From Undibacterium parvum (GTDB lineage Bacteria > Pseudomonadota > Gammaproteobacteria > Burkholderiales > Burkholderiaceae_D): a stretch of 64,000 nt of DNA. The position numbers were made by a program, and so were the translations under genes. Shown here piece by piece: positions 52,288 through 59,917 of this stretch. Location of the stretch: the NCBI RefSeq assembly GCF_003955735.1, contig NZ_CP034464.1:2294001-2358000 (forward strand). The letters are read 5' to 3'. The first letter of the stretch is position 1. Every line of letters begins with the position of its first letter. The notes below the pieces were generated by a model, which saw nothing but the letters and a program-made list of their open reading frames with translations, did no database searches and was not told the DNA's origin.

Positions 52288-52510
52288 GCGTTCTGGAAAA
52301 TAAAATATTGAAATTAATTTCAAATGTGTCAATATTATTGATAAAATGAAAGACTATAGCAATGACGCTTTTCACGATTTTTTTACTGATCACATTTACC
52401 GTAAGTCGATGGAAAGCCATGCTGAATTTGGGTTTTGAGAGCTTGCTCTTAAATTTTTATGCGACACCCGTCCGTTTCGCCCGTCAGGGTGACGGACATA
52501 TCTAGTTAGA
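52288..52510 (+). promoter_or_regulatory. Leader copy 3: complete promoter, hairpin and GTTAGA core
   Basis: GGGCTAGCGTTCTGG, TTGAAATTAATTTCAA palindrome, -35 TTCAAA (52319-52324), 17 bp, -10 TAAAAT (52342-52347), TTTTGAGAGCTTGCTCTTAAA (52425-52455 region), the hairpin with arms GTCCGT and ACGGAC (52470-52497) and CTAGTTAGA (52502-52510). It is almost identical to leader copy 1 on the other strand, 33 kb away. Homology stops at GTTAGA. It should drive the genes from 52521 on. Confidence 0.7.
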
Positions 52511-52520
52511 GAACCAATAC

Positions 52521-52991
52521 ATGCCATTTCCCTTCCAATTTATGCAAGATAATTTCTGGGCCTTGTACACGGTTGCCTTTGGCTGGATTGTTCTGGTTGC
52601 TATTGCATCAGTCTTATATCGCAAAATCAAATCCAAACCAATGCGTATTGTGAAGCCAGAAAATTCCTTGTTCATGGAGCGATGGACGTCTGGCCGATCT
52701 CTACGTAACTTCGTCAGTCGCCTCGGGGGAGCAAGAAATTGCTTGTTTGTCGCTGTTACACGGAACGAACTGATTGTCCGTCCGCACTTCCCATTCACTA
52801 TGTTTTTTCTTCCCGAAATTTATGGACTTGAAATAGTCGTTCCTCGATCTGCCGTGCGAAGCGTTGAGATTAAGTCTGGATTACTTGGGAGTTCGGTTCT
52901 GTTAAATATTGATCGTTCGCCTGGCGAAAGTTTTAGACTTGAACTGCGTCTCAGAGCGCCAACTGAATTTGCGCAGGCAATGGTTTCATGA
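52521..52991 (+). CDS. Membrane-anchored cassette-borne protein of unknown function
   Basis: A 156-residue protein with an N-terminal helix (WALYTVAFGWIVLVAIASVLY, residues 13-33), then a soluble domain with two beta stretches (NCLFVAVTRNELIVRPHFPF, VEIKSGLLGSSVLLNIDRSP) that could be a PH-like or small beta-sandwich fold. No family recognised. It begins 10 bp after the GTTAGA core of leader 3, so it is the first gene of that array. A family A repeat follows. Confidence 0.55.
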   Translation: MPFPFQFMQDNFWALYTVAFGWIVLVAIASVLYRKIKSKPMRIVKPENSLFMERWTSGRSLRNFVSRLGGARNCLFVAVTRNELIVRPHFPFTMFFLPEIYGLEIVVPRSAVRSVEIKSGLLGSSVLLNIDRSPGESFRLELRLRAPTEFAQAMVS

Positions 52992-53011
52992 GCGATCAGT
53001 TCTCTAGCCTG

Positions 53012-53148
53012 GTAGGGTGGGCACGTTTTTGTGCCCACGCAGAGATGAACCTACCGCTATGCATGGCCGTTTTGGTTTGATGGGTTTAAGGTGGTGTGTT
53101 GCTGCTTAAGCCTTACGCGTGGGCACGATGATGCTGTGCCCACCCTAC
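53012..53148 (+). repeat. Family A inverted-repeat element (copy 6, well preserved)
   Basis: A 137 bp copy with ends GGTAGGGTGGGCAC and GTGCCCACCCTAC and inner arms GTGCCCACGCAG/CGCGTGGGCAC. It lies about 20 bp after the preceding stop codon, on the plus strand, in the same orientation relative to the array as all other copies. The sequence after it (CCCCACAACTCAAACGTTATG) resembles the right half of an attC-like site. Confidence 0.8.
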
Positions 53149-53183
53149 GTACTGGTCGTTCGTGTGGGACGGCTGTGGCGCCC

Positions 53184-53202
53184 CACAACTCAAACGTTAT
53201 GT
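53184..53202 (+). other. Right half of an attC-like site
   Basis: CACAACTCAAACGTTATGT, with core GTTATGT, lies 7 bp before the start codon of the next gene. The left half is absent; a family A copy occupies the space before it. A decayed version, CACAACTCAAATGCTAGTGCC, precedes the GrpB-family gene on the other strand (about 22803-22820). Confidence 0.45.
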
Positions 53203-53208
53203 GTAGTG

Positions 53209-53493
53209 ATGACGATGAATGATATTGATGGAAACGAAGTTGAAGTCGGGGACATTGTGCGTGTTTTGTCCATCAATGAAGATCTGTTGAAGAACTGCCT
53301 TACAGACGTTGAGCGCCCGCATCACGAGGCAATGATCAATAACGAATACCGAATTGATGAAATCGTGGAAAGCGGAATGAAAGTCAGCGTTTCCATCCAA
53401 TGGGAGGAACCAGACGGCGTAGGCATTGGTGGCCTGTATATGTTCCCAAACGAATTTCGCTTAGTTAAGAAATGTTCACGTGAAAACACATAA
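53209..53493 (+). CDS. Cassette-borne hypothetical protein
   Basis: A 94-residue acidic protein. The ATG at 53209 or 53215 is the start; a longer frame from 53119 would run through the repeat and lacks a ribosome-binding site. Sequence MNDIDGNEVEVGDIVRVLSI then YRIDEIVESGMKVSVSIQWE reads as a small beta-barrel (SH3- or KOW-like). Followed by an attC-like site overlapping the stop codon region. No family recognised. Confidence 0.6.
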   Translation: MTMNDIDGNEVEVGDIVRVLSINEDLLKNCLTDVERPHHEAMINNEYRIDEIVESGMKVSVSIQWEEPDGVGIGGLYMFPNEFRLVKKCSRENT

Positions 53494-53542
53494 CTCAATA
53501 ATCGACTCAGACGCTTTGCCCCGGTCATTTCGGCGTTAGGTT
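53489..53542 (+). other. Short attC-like site
   Basis: ACATAACTC at the stop codon, then a 40 bp middle (CGACTCAGACGC, GCCCCGGTCATTTCGGC) and the core GCGTTAGGT (GTTAGGT fits GTTRRRY exactly). The opening box ACATAAC deviates at one base from RYYYAAC. At 54 bp it is shorter than the other sites, so part of the stem may have been lost. Confidence 0.5.
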
Positions 53543-53547
53543 TCAGA

Positions 53548-53952
53548 ATGATCCGTCGCCTCTTCATTTCGCTTGTTTCCGTACTCCGGCTCGGCTGCGT
53601 TTCCTCCGCTGAGGACTCTGAGCTTGCTGGGAGAGTTGGTAAGTATCTAGACGCTGCTGGAGTAATACCATCAGACACGCGAAATGCCGATAGAACTCAC
53701 TCGGGAAATATAGTCTATGTCGGCCCTGGAGTGAATGGGTCCCCGCATTTCACTTACTACGAAGTGACAGATCTGAAAGACATGCGAAAGCTAAAGGAGG
53801 CTGCCGAAATCGCGATGAAGGAGATTCCGGCGGTGCGAAAGATAACCTTGCACTTCATGGAAAAACAGGTGTTTCATCAGCAGCCAGACGGTTCGGGCTT
53901 TAGGGGGCGAGAAAAGGAGATTGAAACAATTGTGGTACGGAGAGAGTCATGA
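53548..53952 (+). CDS. Cassette-borne lipoprotein-like protein
   Basis: A 134-residue protein with an N-terminal hydrophobic segment and a possible lipobox LRLGC (Cys17). The mature part (IVYVGPGVNGSPHFTYYEVTD, then MRKLKEAAEIAMKEIPAVRKIT) looks like a small alpha/beta periplasmic domain of unknown family. Flanked by attC-like boxes on both sides (53536-53542 and 53963-53969). Confidence 0.55.
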   Translation: MIRRLFISLVSVLRLGCVSSAEDSELAGRVGKYLDAAGVIPSDTRNADRTHSGNIVYVGPGVNGSPHFTYYEVTDLKDMRKLKEAAEIAMKEIPAVRKITLHFMEKQVFHQQPDGSGFRGREKEIETIVVRRES

Positions 53953-53962
53953 GGCATCTGCA

Positions 53963-54003
53963 ACCTAACTTTTCGGTCCACACGGACAAGCAACATCAAG
54001 CCT
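53963..54003 (+). other. Left half of an attC-like site
   Basis: ACCTAAC (fits RYYYAAC exactly) begins 11 bp after the stop codon, followed by TTTTCGGTCC and GGACAAGC. The following family A copy again replaces the right half. The same pattern (left box, then family A) occurs at 26097-26136. Confidence 0.55.
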
Positions 54004-54106
54004 GCTAGGGTGGGAACATTTTTGTGCCCACGCAGAGACGATGAACCTACCGCGATGCATGGCCGTTTTGGTTTGATGGGGCGAATTGAGGTGTTGTTGT
54101 TTGTCG
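54004..54106 (+). repeat. Family A element (copy 7, partial)
   Basis: GCTAGGGTGGGAACATTTTTGTGCCCACGCAGAG... with CATGCATGGCCGTTTTGG, missing its right terminal arm. Plus strand, same relative orientation as the others. Confidence 0.65.
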
Positions 54107-54205
54107 CTGCACAGCTCCAATAAGCGCATTTGCTGCGCAATTTATAGGCAGGGCCGGCTGATCTGCTTTGGCTAGGCATCATACGAAAATGGAATCAAGG
54201 TGGAA

Positions 54206-54643
54206 ATGAATATTCGAGCTAAGCTCTTAGTTATCGCCGGTATCATTGCCGCGGCTACGGCAGTTTGGCATTGGCTCTGTATCATTGGCGGTCTTAGCTG
54301 GTACGCTTTTGCCCATGCTCCGCCTATCATTTTGGAATCAGTGAAACAAGCAACTTTACTGGCGCCGGCAGGTGCCTTTATGATTGGACTTTTATTTTTG
54401 TCCTGTACTGTATTTGCATTTTCTGCTGCCGGTTTAATTCGTAAAATACCCCTGTTAAAATCGGCACTCGCCAACATCGCCTTACTTTGTCTGGTGCGTG
54501 GCGGCATAGGGATTGCGCACTTAGTATTGGCGCAGCATCTGGATAGATGGGAGCTGGTGGCTAGCCCAGTCTGGTTTTTTTGTGGCGTGTGCTTCCTACT
54601 TGGTTTGGTCGAGCAATACAAAATGCCGCAGCTAGCGAGGTAA
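54206..54643 (+). CDS. Four-helix membrane protein of unknown function
   Basis: A 145-residue protein with four hydrophobic helices (about 8-30, 45-70, 80-100, 110-135), start ATG at 54206 behind AAGGTGG; a GTG two codons earlier is possible. No charged active site is apparent. GGCTAGGC at 54170-54177 resembles a decayed GTTAGGC core, so it may be an old cassette. No family recognised. Confidence 0.6.
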   Translation: MNIRAKLLVIAGIIAAATAVWHWLCIIGGLSWYAFAHAPPIILESVKQATLLAPAGAFMIGLLFLSCTVFAFSAAGLIRKIPLLKSALANIALLCLVRGGIGIAHLVLAQHLDRWELVASPVWFFCGVCFLLGLVEQYKMPQLAR

Positions 54644-54763
54644 GCGCAAACCTAGGGCACAATCGGCTTAATCGGCTGTATTGAACGCGCCGCAGGAAAT
54701 GAGAAATTACTAGATTAGGCTTGCACCGCGCTAGCGCCAGGCGCACAACAGTGAGGCAAAACC

Positions 54764-55081
54764 ATGTTACAGCCACGCACACTCAAATTTTTAGCGGCCA
54801 TCATTGCCGGCCTGATTTTGCTGGCCTTGCCCGGCTTGGCGTGGCCAGCGTATCTGGATACGCCGATAGGTTTAATCGTGGCGCTGCCCTATCTGTCGAT
54901 TTATTTGTTCCACAGCATAGGCATCCCCGGCCTGCTGCAACATCACGGTGCCTGCGGTTGGGGCTGGTGCCCACCCACCGTTTTCGGCTGGGTTTTTCTA
55001 TGCAGCTTTTGGCTGCTGATCGCATGGCTACTAGCCTGGGGCATCGCCAGTCTGAACGCGCCTGATGGTGACCAAGACTAA
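54764..55081 (+). CDS. Two- or three-helix membrane protein of unknown function
   Basis: A 105-residue protein with hydrophobic segments at about 8-28, 35-55 and 75-95. It contains the hydrophilic loop LQHHGACGWGWCPPT with two Cys residues and His, which could bind metal or form a disulphide. It looks chromosomal rather than cassette-borne, since no core box precedes it. Function unknown. Confidence 0.6.
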   Translation: MLQPRTLKFLAAIIAGLILLALPGLAWPAYLDTPIGLIVALPYLSIYLFHSIGIPGLLQHHGACGWGWCPPTVFGWVFLCSFWLLIAWLLAWGIASLNAPDGDQD

Positions 55082-55147
55082 AGCCAAAGCGGCCACTGTA
55101 CGCCGCCTAAGCAAGCCAGTACGTCCCTTCTAAAAATCCCTCAAAAT

Positions 55148-55231
55148 CAGATACTCCCCTATTTTTTTCAAAAAATAGGCCATTTTCGCACAGATTTATT
55201 GCATACTTTAAAAATACCACTGGGGAGTATG
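55148..55231 (+). repeat. Family C element (copy 5)
   Basis: An 84 bp element CAGATACTCCCC...GGGGAGTATGC with internal hairpin ATTTTTTTCAAAAAAT, upstream of leader copy 4. Same orientation as copy 4. Confidence 0.75.
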
Positions 55232-55285
55232 CATAGCCAGACGCGCATCGAAAGCTGCGCTGACGCCGCTGGTAGCGCGTAAAAA

Positions 55286-55470
55286 TGGCTAGACTTCTGG
55301 TTAATAAAATATGAAATTTGATTTCAAATATGTCAATATTTTGGTAGAATGAAAGCCGTTAATATGGCGCTTTTCACGATTTTTTTGGTACTAATCGCAT
55401 TCACAGTACATCGCTGGAAAGCCAAGTTGAACTTTGGTTTTGAGAGCTTGCTCTTAAATTTTTATGCATC
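55286..55470 (+). promoter_or_regulatory. Leader copy 4: promoter and leader without hairpin
   Basis: GGCTAGACTTCTGG, ATGAAATTTGATTTCAA, -35 TTCAAA (55323-55328), 16 bp, -10 TAGAAT (55345-55350), then TTTTGAGAGCTTGCTCTTAAA. Homology to copies 1 and 3 ends at TTTTTATGC (55468), just before the hairpin would begin. So the break is at a different position from leaders 1 and 3, and the first gene starts 5 bp later. Confidence 0.65.
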
Positions 55471-55473
55471 AAG

Positions 55474-55705
55474 ATGAAAATACCGATCACCCTTATTTCA
55501 ACATTGTTAGTCATACTCGCAGTTCTGTGTTTTATGTTTACAAAACATGTTCAAAAAAACGTTTTCATTTAATATGTTTTTAAACGAATCAAGCAAAGAA
55601 ATTAAGCAATCGTACACGATTAGTGCATTCACAATAAGCTTGCTCGGGGCTACTTTCTTATTGCTCGTTTCGCTCGCACTCTTAAAGCACTTTGGTGTCA
55701 TTTAG
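55474..55705 (+). pseudogene. Two-helix membrane protein split by a frameshift at an A7 run
   Basis: Two adjoining frames each encode one membrane helix: 55474-55572 (MKIPITLISTLLVILAVLCF...) and, in the +1 frame, from about 55559 through the ATG at 55574 to the TAG at 55703 (NESSKEIKQSYTISAFTISL, LLVSLALLKHFGVI). The frames meet at CAAAAAAAC (seven A at 55553-55559). A single base slip would join them into a 76-77-residue protein. It may be a disrupted gene, a programmed slip or a sequencing error. Confidence 0.5.
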
Positions 55706-55711
55706 TATGTC

Positions 55712-55789
55712 GAATAACAAGATATTCGACATCGCTCCACTCCGTTCCGCCGGACACGCTAGCGCGTGCCGTTCAATTTTGCGATAGGC
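55712..55789 (+). other. attC-like site
   Basis: GAATAACAAG opens it, close to RYYYAAC; the stop codon of the previous gene is 7 bp before. An inner hairpin ATGTCGAAT/ATTCGACAT (55708-55733) and GGACACGCTAGCGCGTGCC are present. It ends with GCGATAGGCG, a one-base variant of GTTAGGC. The next ATG follows 4 bp later. Confidence 0.5.
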
Positions 55790-55793
55790 GTTT

Positions 55794-56420
55794 ATGAACC
55801 GACTCATCTCAATCGGACTTGCCATAGCCGTTGCCCCAGCAACTCTTCTTGCCTTTGGCCAATGGACAGAATCCTCCGATATGATTTATGTGTCTGAGGT
55901 GGCACTGTTTGACATAGCGTTGCCCCTTGGAGGGCTGCTTGTCATGGTCGGCCTGTTGAAGAAAAAAATTCCATCTCCGTTACAGTTAGCTAAGGGCACA
56001 GCAACCCAAAACTCCCTAAATGTAATCCGCAGACTCTGGGGGCTTTCAATCACAGGACTAGCCAACGCATCTGCGCCGATCTTCGACAAGATCTACCTGA
56101 AACTGTTTTGGGCATCACTTATTGGTCTTATCGCTTTTTCAGTCGCGTTCGGAACCCCCATCATAGGTACAGTTAATTCTGACAAAGTGATTGCTATGGC
56201 GGGGTGCAAGCCGCCAGGCTTTGACTCCCCGGCAGTTTGCCCTTCGGGTAGTTTTGTATCTCGTTTTGCTCCGCTCACAGGCTGGACGAGGATCGTATTG
56301 CTCGCACCAATCGTGCCGATCATTTTTATTCAACAATTCTGGGATTTGTTGCTTGGATGGTTGCTAGTTACTCTGGTTTTCTATTTCAAAAGTGGAAAAT
56401 GGGCCCACAAAATGAAATAA
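55794..56420 (+). CDS. Cassette-borne membrane protein of unknown function
   Basis: A 208-residue protein with four to five hydrophobic helices (LISIGLAIAVAPATLLAFG, VALFDIALPLGGLLVMVGLL, LFWASLIGLIAFSVAFGTP, and two near the C-terminus) and a Cys-containing extracellular loop (MAGCKPPGFDSPAVCPSGSF) that could carry a disulphide. Flanked on both sides by attC-like sites. No family recognised. Confidence 0.6.
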   Translation: MNRLISIGLAIAVAPATLLAFGQWTESSDMIYVSEVALFDIALPLGGLLVMVGLLKKKIPSPLQLAKGTATQNSLNVIRRLWGLSITGLANASAPIFDKIYLKLFWASLIGLIAFSVAFGTPIIGTVNSDKVIAMAGCKPPGFDSPAVCPSGSFVSRFAPLTGWTRIVLLAPIVPIIFIQQFWDLLLGWLLVTLVFYFKSGKWAHKMK

Positions 56421-56443
56421 CTGGCCACCAAATAAAGATAAAT

Positions 56444-56514
56444 GCCTAACTCGGCACTCAACCTCGCTCCGTTCAGTTGCTGAACACTGCGCGATAAAGC
56501 CGCGCCGGTTAGCG
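56444..56514 (+). other. attC-like site
   Basis: A 71 bp site opening with GCCTAAC (fits RYYYAAC), with a terminal hairpin GTTCAG-TTG-CTGAAC and a stem CTAACTCGGC facing GCCGCGCCGGTTAG, ending GTTAGCG (core GTTAG). 24 bp after the previous stop codon and 30 bp before the next start. Confidence 0.65.
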
Positions 56515-56544
56515 CTAACTTAAAAATCATTACCTAGAAAAATT

Positions 56545-56871
56545 ATGCTATCAAAAAACATGGATAAGAGCGCAGTCAATCTATTGGGTGTTTTGAGTTT
56601 TACGCCGCTTATATCTACTTTTTATTTGTTGTACAGCGCGTTTTTTTTGGCCAATGGATTGAACATACTCCCCTTCGCGATAGCTGCATGGCTGACTTGG
56701 GTAGGAGTCTTGCTTATTTTTTCGATTTTTCTGATTCAGTCAACAGACTTTCTGCCACATCAAAAATTTGCATGGATTGCGATTCTTGCTTTTTTTGGGA
56801 TGCTATCGCTCCCGCTATTTTGGTGGATACACTTTAAGTCGCCGGACAATTCTAGAAGTAAAAAAATATAG
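56545..56871 (+). CDS. Cassette-borne three-helix membrane protein
   Basis: A 108-residue protein with three hydrophobic helices (about 18-40, 45-65, 78-98) and a basic C-terminus (SRSKKI). It is AT-rich compared with flanking core genes. Preceded by the attC-like site at 56444-56514; none follows, so it may be the last cassette of the array. No family recognised. Confidence 0.6.
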   Translation: MLSKNMDKSAVNLLGVLSFTPLISTFYLLYSAFFLANGLNILPFAIAAWLTWVGVLLIFSIFLIQSTDFLPHQKFAWIAILAFFGMLSLPLFWWIHFKSPDNSRSKKI

Positions 56872-56922
56872 CCATCAGCAAATCAATTTCATACGCATTC
56901 TTCACTTTTTTGAAAGCTCCAA

Positions 56923-57339
56923 ATGCAGATTGAACACCGTATCGTCATCGCTGCCACGCCTGCCACGGTGTTCCGTATTTATCAGGATGTGCAGAACTGG
57001 CATACCTGGGATCCGGATACCAAACAGGCGACTTTGGATGGCCCATTTCAGGTCGGTAGCCGTGGCCGTATCACGCCGCCTAAGGGCATGACGGTGCCTA
57101 TGTTGCTGACCCAAGTGGAGCCCGACCGCTGCTTTACGGTGGTGTCTAAAATACCGTTGTTTGGCATGCTGTTCGAGCACGAGTTAAAACCGCTGGCCGG
57201 CGCCACCGAGGTGATCCATCGCGTGAGCTTCTCAGGTTTGCTGTCGTATCTGCTAGGCCCTATGTTGTGCAAGCAACTCAACGCTGGCCTGCCTATCACT
57301 TTGAGCCGGCTAAAGGCGCTGGCAGAGCGCAGCGCCTGA
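56923..57339 (+). CDS. SRPBCC (START/Bet v1-like) family protein
   Basis: A 138-residue protein with the helix-grip sequence IEHRIVIAATPATVFRIYQDVQNWHTWDP (residues 3-31), GPFQVGSRGRITPPKG and VIHRVSFSGLLSYLLGPML. These are lipid or small-ligand-binding folds. The ligand is unknown. Codon use is like the core genome and no core box precedes it, so it marks the end of the accessory region. Confidence 0.78.
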   Translation: MQIEHRIVIAATPATVFRIYQDVQNWHTWDPDTKQATLDGPFQVGSRGRITPPKGMTVPMLLTQVEPDRCFTVVSKIPLFGMLFEHELKPLAGATEVIHRVSFSGLLSYLLGPMLCKQLNAGLPITLSRLKALAERSA

Positions 57340-57465
57340 TGGGCGATTTTGCCTAAGTCTTACTTGTAACAAGAAGCTAGGCGTGGAATACTCTGCTTAA
57401 GTAGCTGACAGTCCGACCACAAAATGAGGGGTTTCGATTTTAAATGGAAATGAGAAATTCTTGTC

Positions 57466-59511
57466 ATGCCAGCCCAGATCTCGCCCCTGTCTGACCAGCA
57501 GCGCCTGAGCTTAGGGCTGCTGATCTCCCTGAGCCTACACGCGCTGTTGTTGAATCTGGCCTTCAATGCGCAGGGGCTGGGGCATGCTGGATTAGCCTCA
57601 GTCTGGCCAGAGCGCCGCTACGAAATCCCCGCTCTGCATATTGCTCTCACTGCGCCTGCCGCAGCATTGGCTGCGCCCGTTGCGCCCTTGCTGAGTGCCG
57701 AGCTAGCACCGCCAATAGCGCTGCCACCGCAAGGGATCACGCTCACGCAATTCAGCGCCACACCCGCAGCGCTGCCGCCTGCCACGATCGCCGCGCAGAG
57801 TCCGCCGAAAAAAACGCGCAAGGCCAAGCAGCGGGCCGCATCCGCGAGTGCCGCCGTGCTTGCGCCTTTAGCAGCCGAGCAGCCAGCGCTGAAAAAACCC
57901 AGCTTACCGACGACTAGCGCAGACTTGATCGCGCTGGCGAAGGCTGAACAACCCAACTGGCGCGTGCCTGCTAGGCCCGAGTTGCCAACGGCTGTCAGTG
58001 CGGTCGCCACGCCGCCACTAACAGAACCGGTCGCACTGACCGAGCCAGCGCAAGATCCGCAAAATGAGGCTGAAAAACGCGTCGCTGAGTCCCAGGAAAT
58101 AGCAAAGCAGGCGGACGCACAACAAGAGGCTGTGCGCCAGGAAAATGCGCGGCTAGAAGCGCTGAGAATAGAAACTGAGCGCCAGCAACTAGCCCAGCAA
58201 ACAGCGGCAAAACTGGCTGCGGTGCAGCAAGAAATTAGCCGTCAGGAAGCGGCGCGTGCCGATGCCGCCAAGCTTGCAGAGAAGCTTGCAACTAAGCTTG
58301 CAACTAAGCTTGCAGATAAGCTTGCAGATAAGCTCGCCGCTGAGCAAGCCGCCGAGCGCCAAGAAGCAGCCAAAAAAGTCGCTGCACAACAACTGGCGAA
58401 GCTGCAAGAGGCGGCACAACTAGAGGCCGCCCGCAGCGAAGCGGCACGGCTAGCCACGGCAAACTTAGCAGCCGCAAAATTAGAGACTGAACACCAGCAA
58501 CTAGCCCAACAATCAGCGGCAAAACTGGCTGCGGCGCAGCAAGAAATTAGCCGTCAGGAAGCGGCGCGTGTCGAAGCCGCCAGGCTTGCAGATAAGCTCG
58601 CCGCTGAGCAAGCCGCGGAGCGCCAAGAGGCAGCCAAAAAAGTCGCCGCGCAACAGCAGGCGAAGCTGCAAGAGACGGCACAACTAGAAGCCGCCCGCAG
58701 CGAAGCGGCACGGCTAGCAACAGCAAGCTTAGAAGCCGCAAAAATAGAGACTGAACGCCAGCAACTAGCCCAGCAATCAGCGGCAAAACTGGCCGCGGCG
58801 CAGCAAGAAGCGAGCCGTCAGGAAGCGGCGCGTGCCGAAGCCGCCAGGCTTGCAGATAAGCTTGCAACTAAGCTCGCCGCTGAGCAAGCCGCAGCCCAAC
58901 AACTGGCGCAGCTGCAAGACGCGAAATTGCAAGACGCCGCACGGCAAGCCGCAGCGCTAGCCGAGAGCGCTCGTCAGGTCGCCGCACAACAAGAGAGCAG
59001 CCGCCGCCTCGCGCTAGAGTTGGAAGCGAAGCGCTTAGCGGCCTTGCAAGCCGAGGCCGAACAACGTCAGGAAAAACTGCGCGCCATCGGTAGGCAGTTG
59101 AACTTAGAAGCGGCACAGCGCGATGCTGCGGCCCTGCGTAAGTTACCCTCGACCAGCGGCGCGCGGCGCGGCAGAATTTTGGCACGCACCGATCCCAACC
59201 CAGAGCTGGCCGCGTACGCGCAAACCTGGGGCAACAAGATAGAGCGCAGCATGAGTTTAGACATGGTACGCGAGGCGCTTAAACAGCCGCACCTCGATCC
59301 CATGGTGATGGTGGCGGTGCGCAGCGACGGCTCGGTGGAGTCGGTCACTTTTGCGGTCTCCAGCGGCGTGCCGGCGATAGACGAAGCGATACGCCGCATC
59401 GTCTACAGTCAGGTCAATTACCCGGCATTTCCGGCGGCGTTACTCAAGGATTATGATGTGATAGAAATCCGCAGAACCTGGTACTTCGACAGCAGCATAC
59501 GGCTGTACTGA
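57466..59511 (+). CDS. TolA/TonB-like envelope protein with expanded coiled coil
   Basis: A 681-residue protein: N-terminal membrane helix (LGLLISLSLHALLLNLAFNA, about 12-31), Pro/Ala-rich segment, a long Ala/Gln/Glu-rich coiled coil (about 195-560) built from repeats of QQLAQQSAAKLAAAQQEISR-type units, and a TonB_C domain (about 595-681, RSDGSVESVTFAVSSGVPAI and YPAFPAALLKDYDVIEI). The DNA shows blocks of about 100 bp recurring at 58171, 58483 and 58747 and a 12 bp tandem AAGCTTGCAACT/AAGCTTGCAGAT at about 58270-58330. This should span the periplasm like TolA. It is not next to exbB/exbD or tolQR. Confidence 0.8.
   Translation: MPAQISPLSDQQRLSLGLLISLSLHALLLNLAFNAQGLGHAGLASVWPERRYEIPALHIALTAPAAALAAPVAPLLSAELAPPIALPPQGITLTQFSATPAALPPATIAAQSPPKKTRKAKQRAASASAAVLAPLAAEQPALKKPSLPTTSADLIALAKAEQPNWRVPARPELPTAVSAVATPPLTEPVALTEPAQDPQNEAEKRVAESQEIAKQADAQQEAVRQENARLEALRIETERQQLAQQTAAKLAAVQQEISRQEAARADAAKLAEKLATKLATKLADKLADKLAAEQAAERQEAAKKVAAQQLAKLQEAAQLEAARSEAARLATANLAAAKLETEHQQLAQQSAAKLAAAQQEISRQEAARVEAARLADKLAAEQAAERQEAAKKVAAQQQAKLQETAQLEAARSEAARLATASLEAAKIETERQQLAQQSAAKLAAAQQEASRQEAARAEAARLADKLATKLAAEQAAAQQLAQLQDAKLQDAARQAAALAESARQVAAQQESSRRLALELEAKRLAALQAEAEQRQEKLRAIGRQLNLEAAQRDAAALRKLPSTSGARRGRILARTDPNPELAAYAQTWGNKIERSMSLDMVREALKQPHLDPMVMVAVRSDGSVESVTFAVSSGVPAIDEAIRRIVYSQVNYPAFPAALLKDYDVIEIRRTWYFDSSIRLY
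58171..58850 (+). repeat. Tandem coding repeats in the TolA-like gene
   Basis: Three copies of a block starting GAAACTGAGCGCCAGCAACT (or GAGACTGAACACCAGCAACT) at 58171, 58483 and 58747, with further variable 12-bp AAGCTTGCAACT-type units between them. The variable distances (312 and 264 bp) indicate recombinational length changes. Confidence 0.65.
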
Positions 59512-59917
59512 TGAAACCAAAAAAGCGCAAAAAAATACCAGAAATAAGTGAATTTTTTTGTGCTTTTTTGAGTACCAAGACATACTTAAAAAAAATTTAA
59601 ATCCCATCGTAGTCGTGTGTTTTTATTGTGCTTTGCCAGCATGATTACCAAGGTCGCTAACTGCGAAGGCTCGTAATCCTTGCAAAATTTTGTTATACTG
59701 GAACCAGATTGATTGGCTGTTATAAATTTTTTTTAGCAGCATAAATTAATTTCTCATTAGGCACAGCCTAAGCTGAAAGTGAGTCTTGTCTAGCATCCCT
59801 GCTAAGCAATTTCTCGCGACGAAAATCCCGACAAAACGTCACCCCGACGTGAAGCAACTTGTTTTAAGTGAAGTTCAAACGAACCATCTCAAACAAGATT
59901 TCTAGGAGGAAGTACTC
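59512..59917. other. Gene-free 406 bp stretch, long leader of the HPF-family gene
   Basis: No gene seen. The region is AT-rich. TGTTATACT at 59691-59699 looks like an extended -10 promoter. The ribosome-binding site AGGAGG (59904-59909) sits 8 bp before the next start codon. About 215 bp of untranslated leader would follow from that promoter, containing no recognised riboswitch. Confidence 0.45.

Noticed and set aside
53119..53208. Upstream start for the 53209 gene
   Set aside because: The extension runs through the family A repeat and the attC-like half site and has no ribosome-binding site.
18700..57000. An integrase gene within the accessory regions
   Set aside because: I looked for tyrosine-recombinase motifs (R...HxxR...Y) in all genes here and found none; the system would have to act in trans or be decayed.
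58242..59185. Long open frames on the minus strand within the TolA-like gene
   Set aside because: They arise from the Ala/Leu/Gln-rich repetitive coding sequence; there is no ribosome-binding site and the proteins are low complexity.
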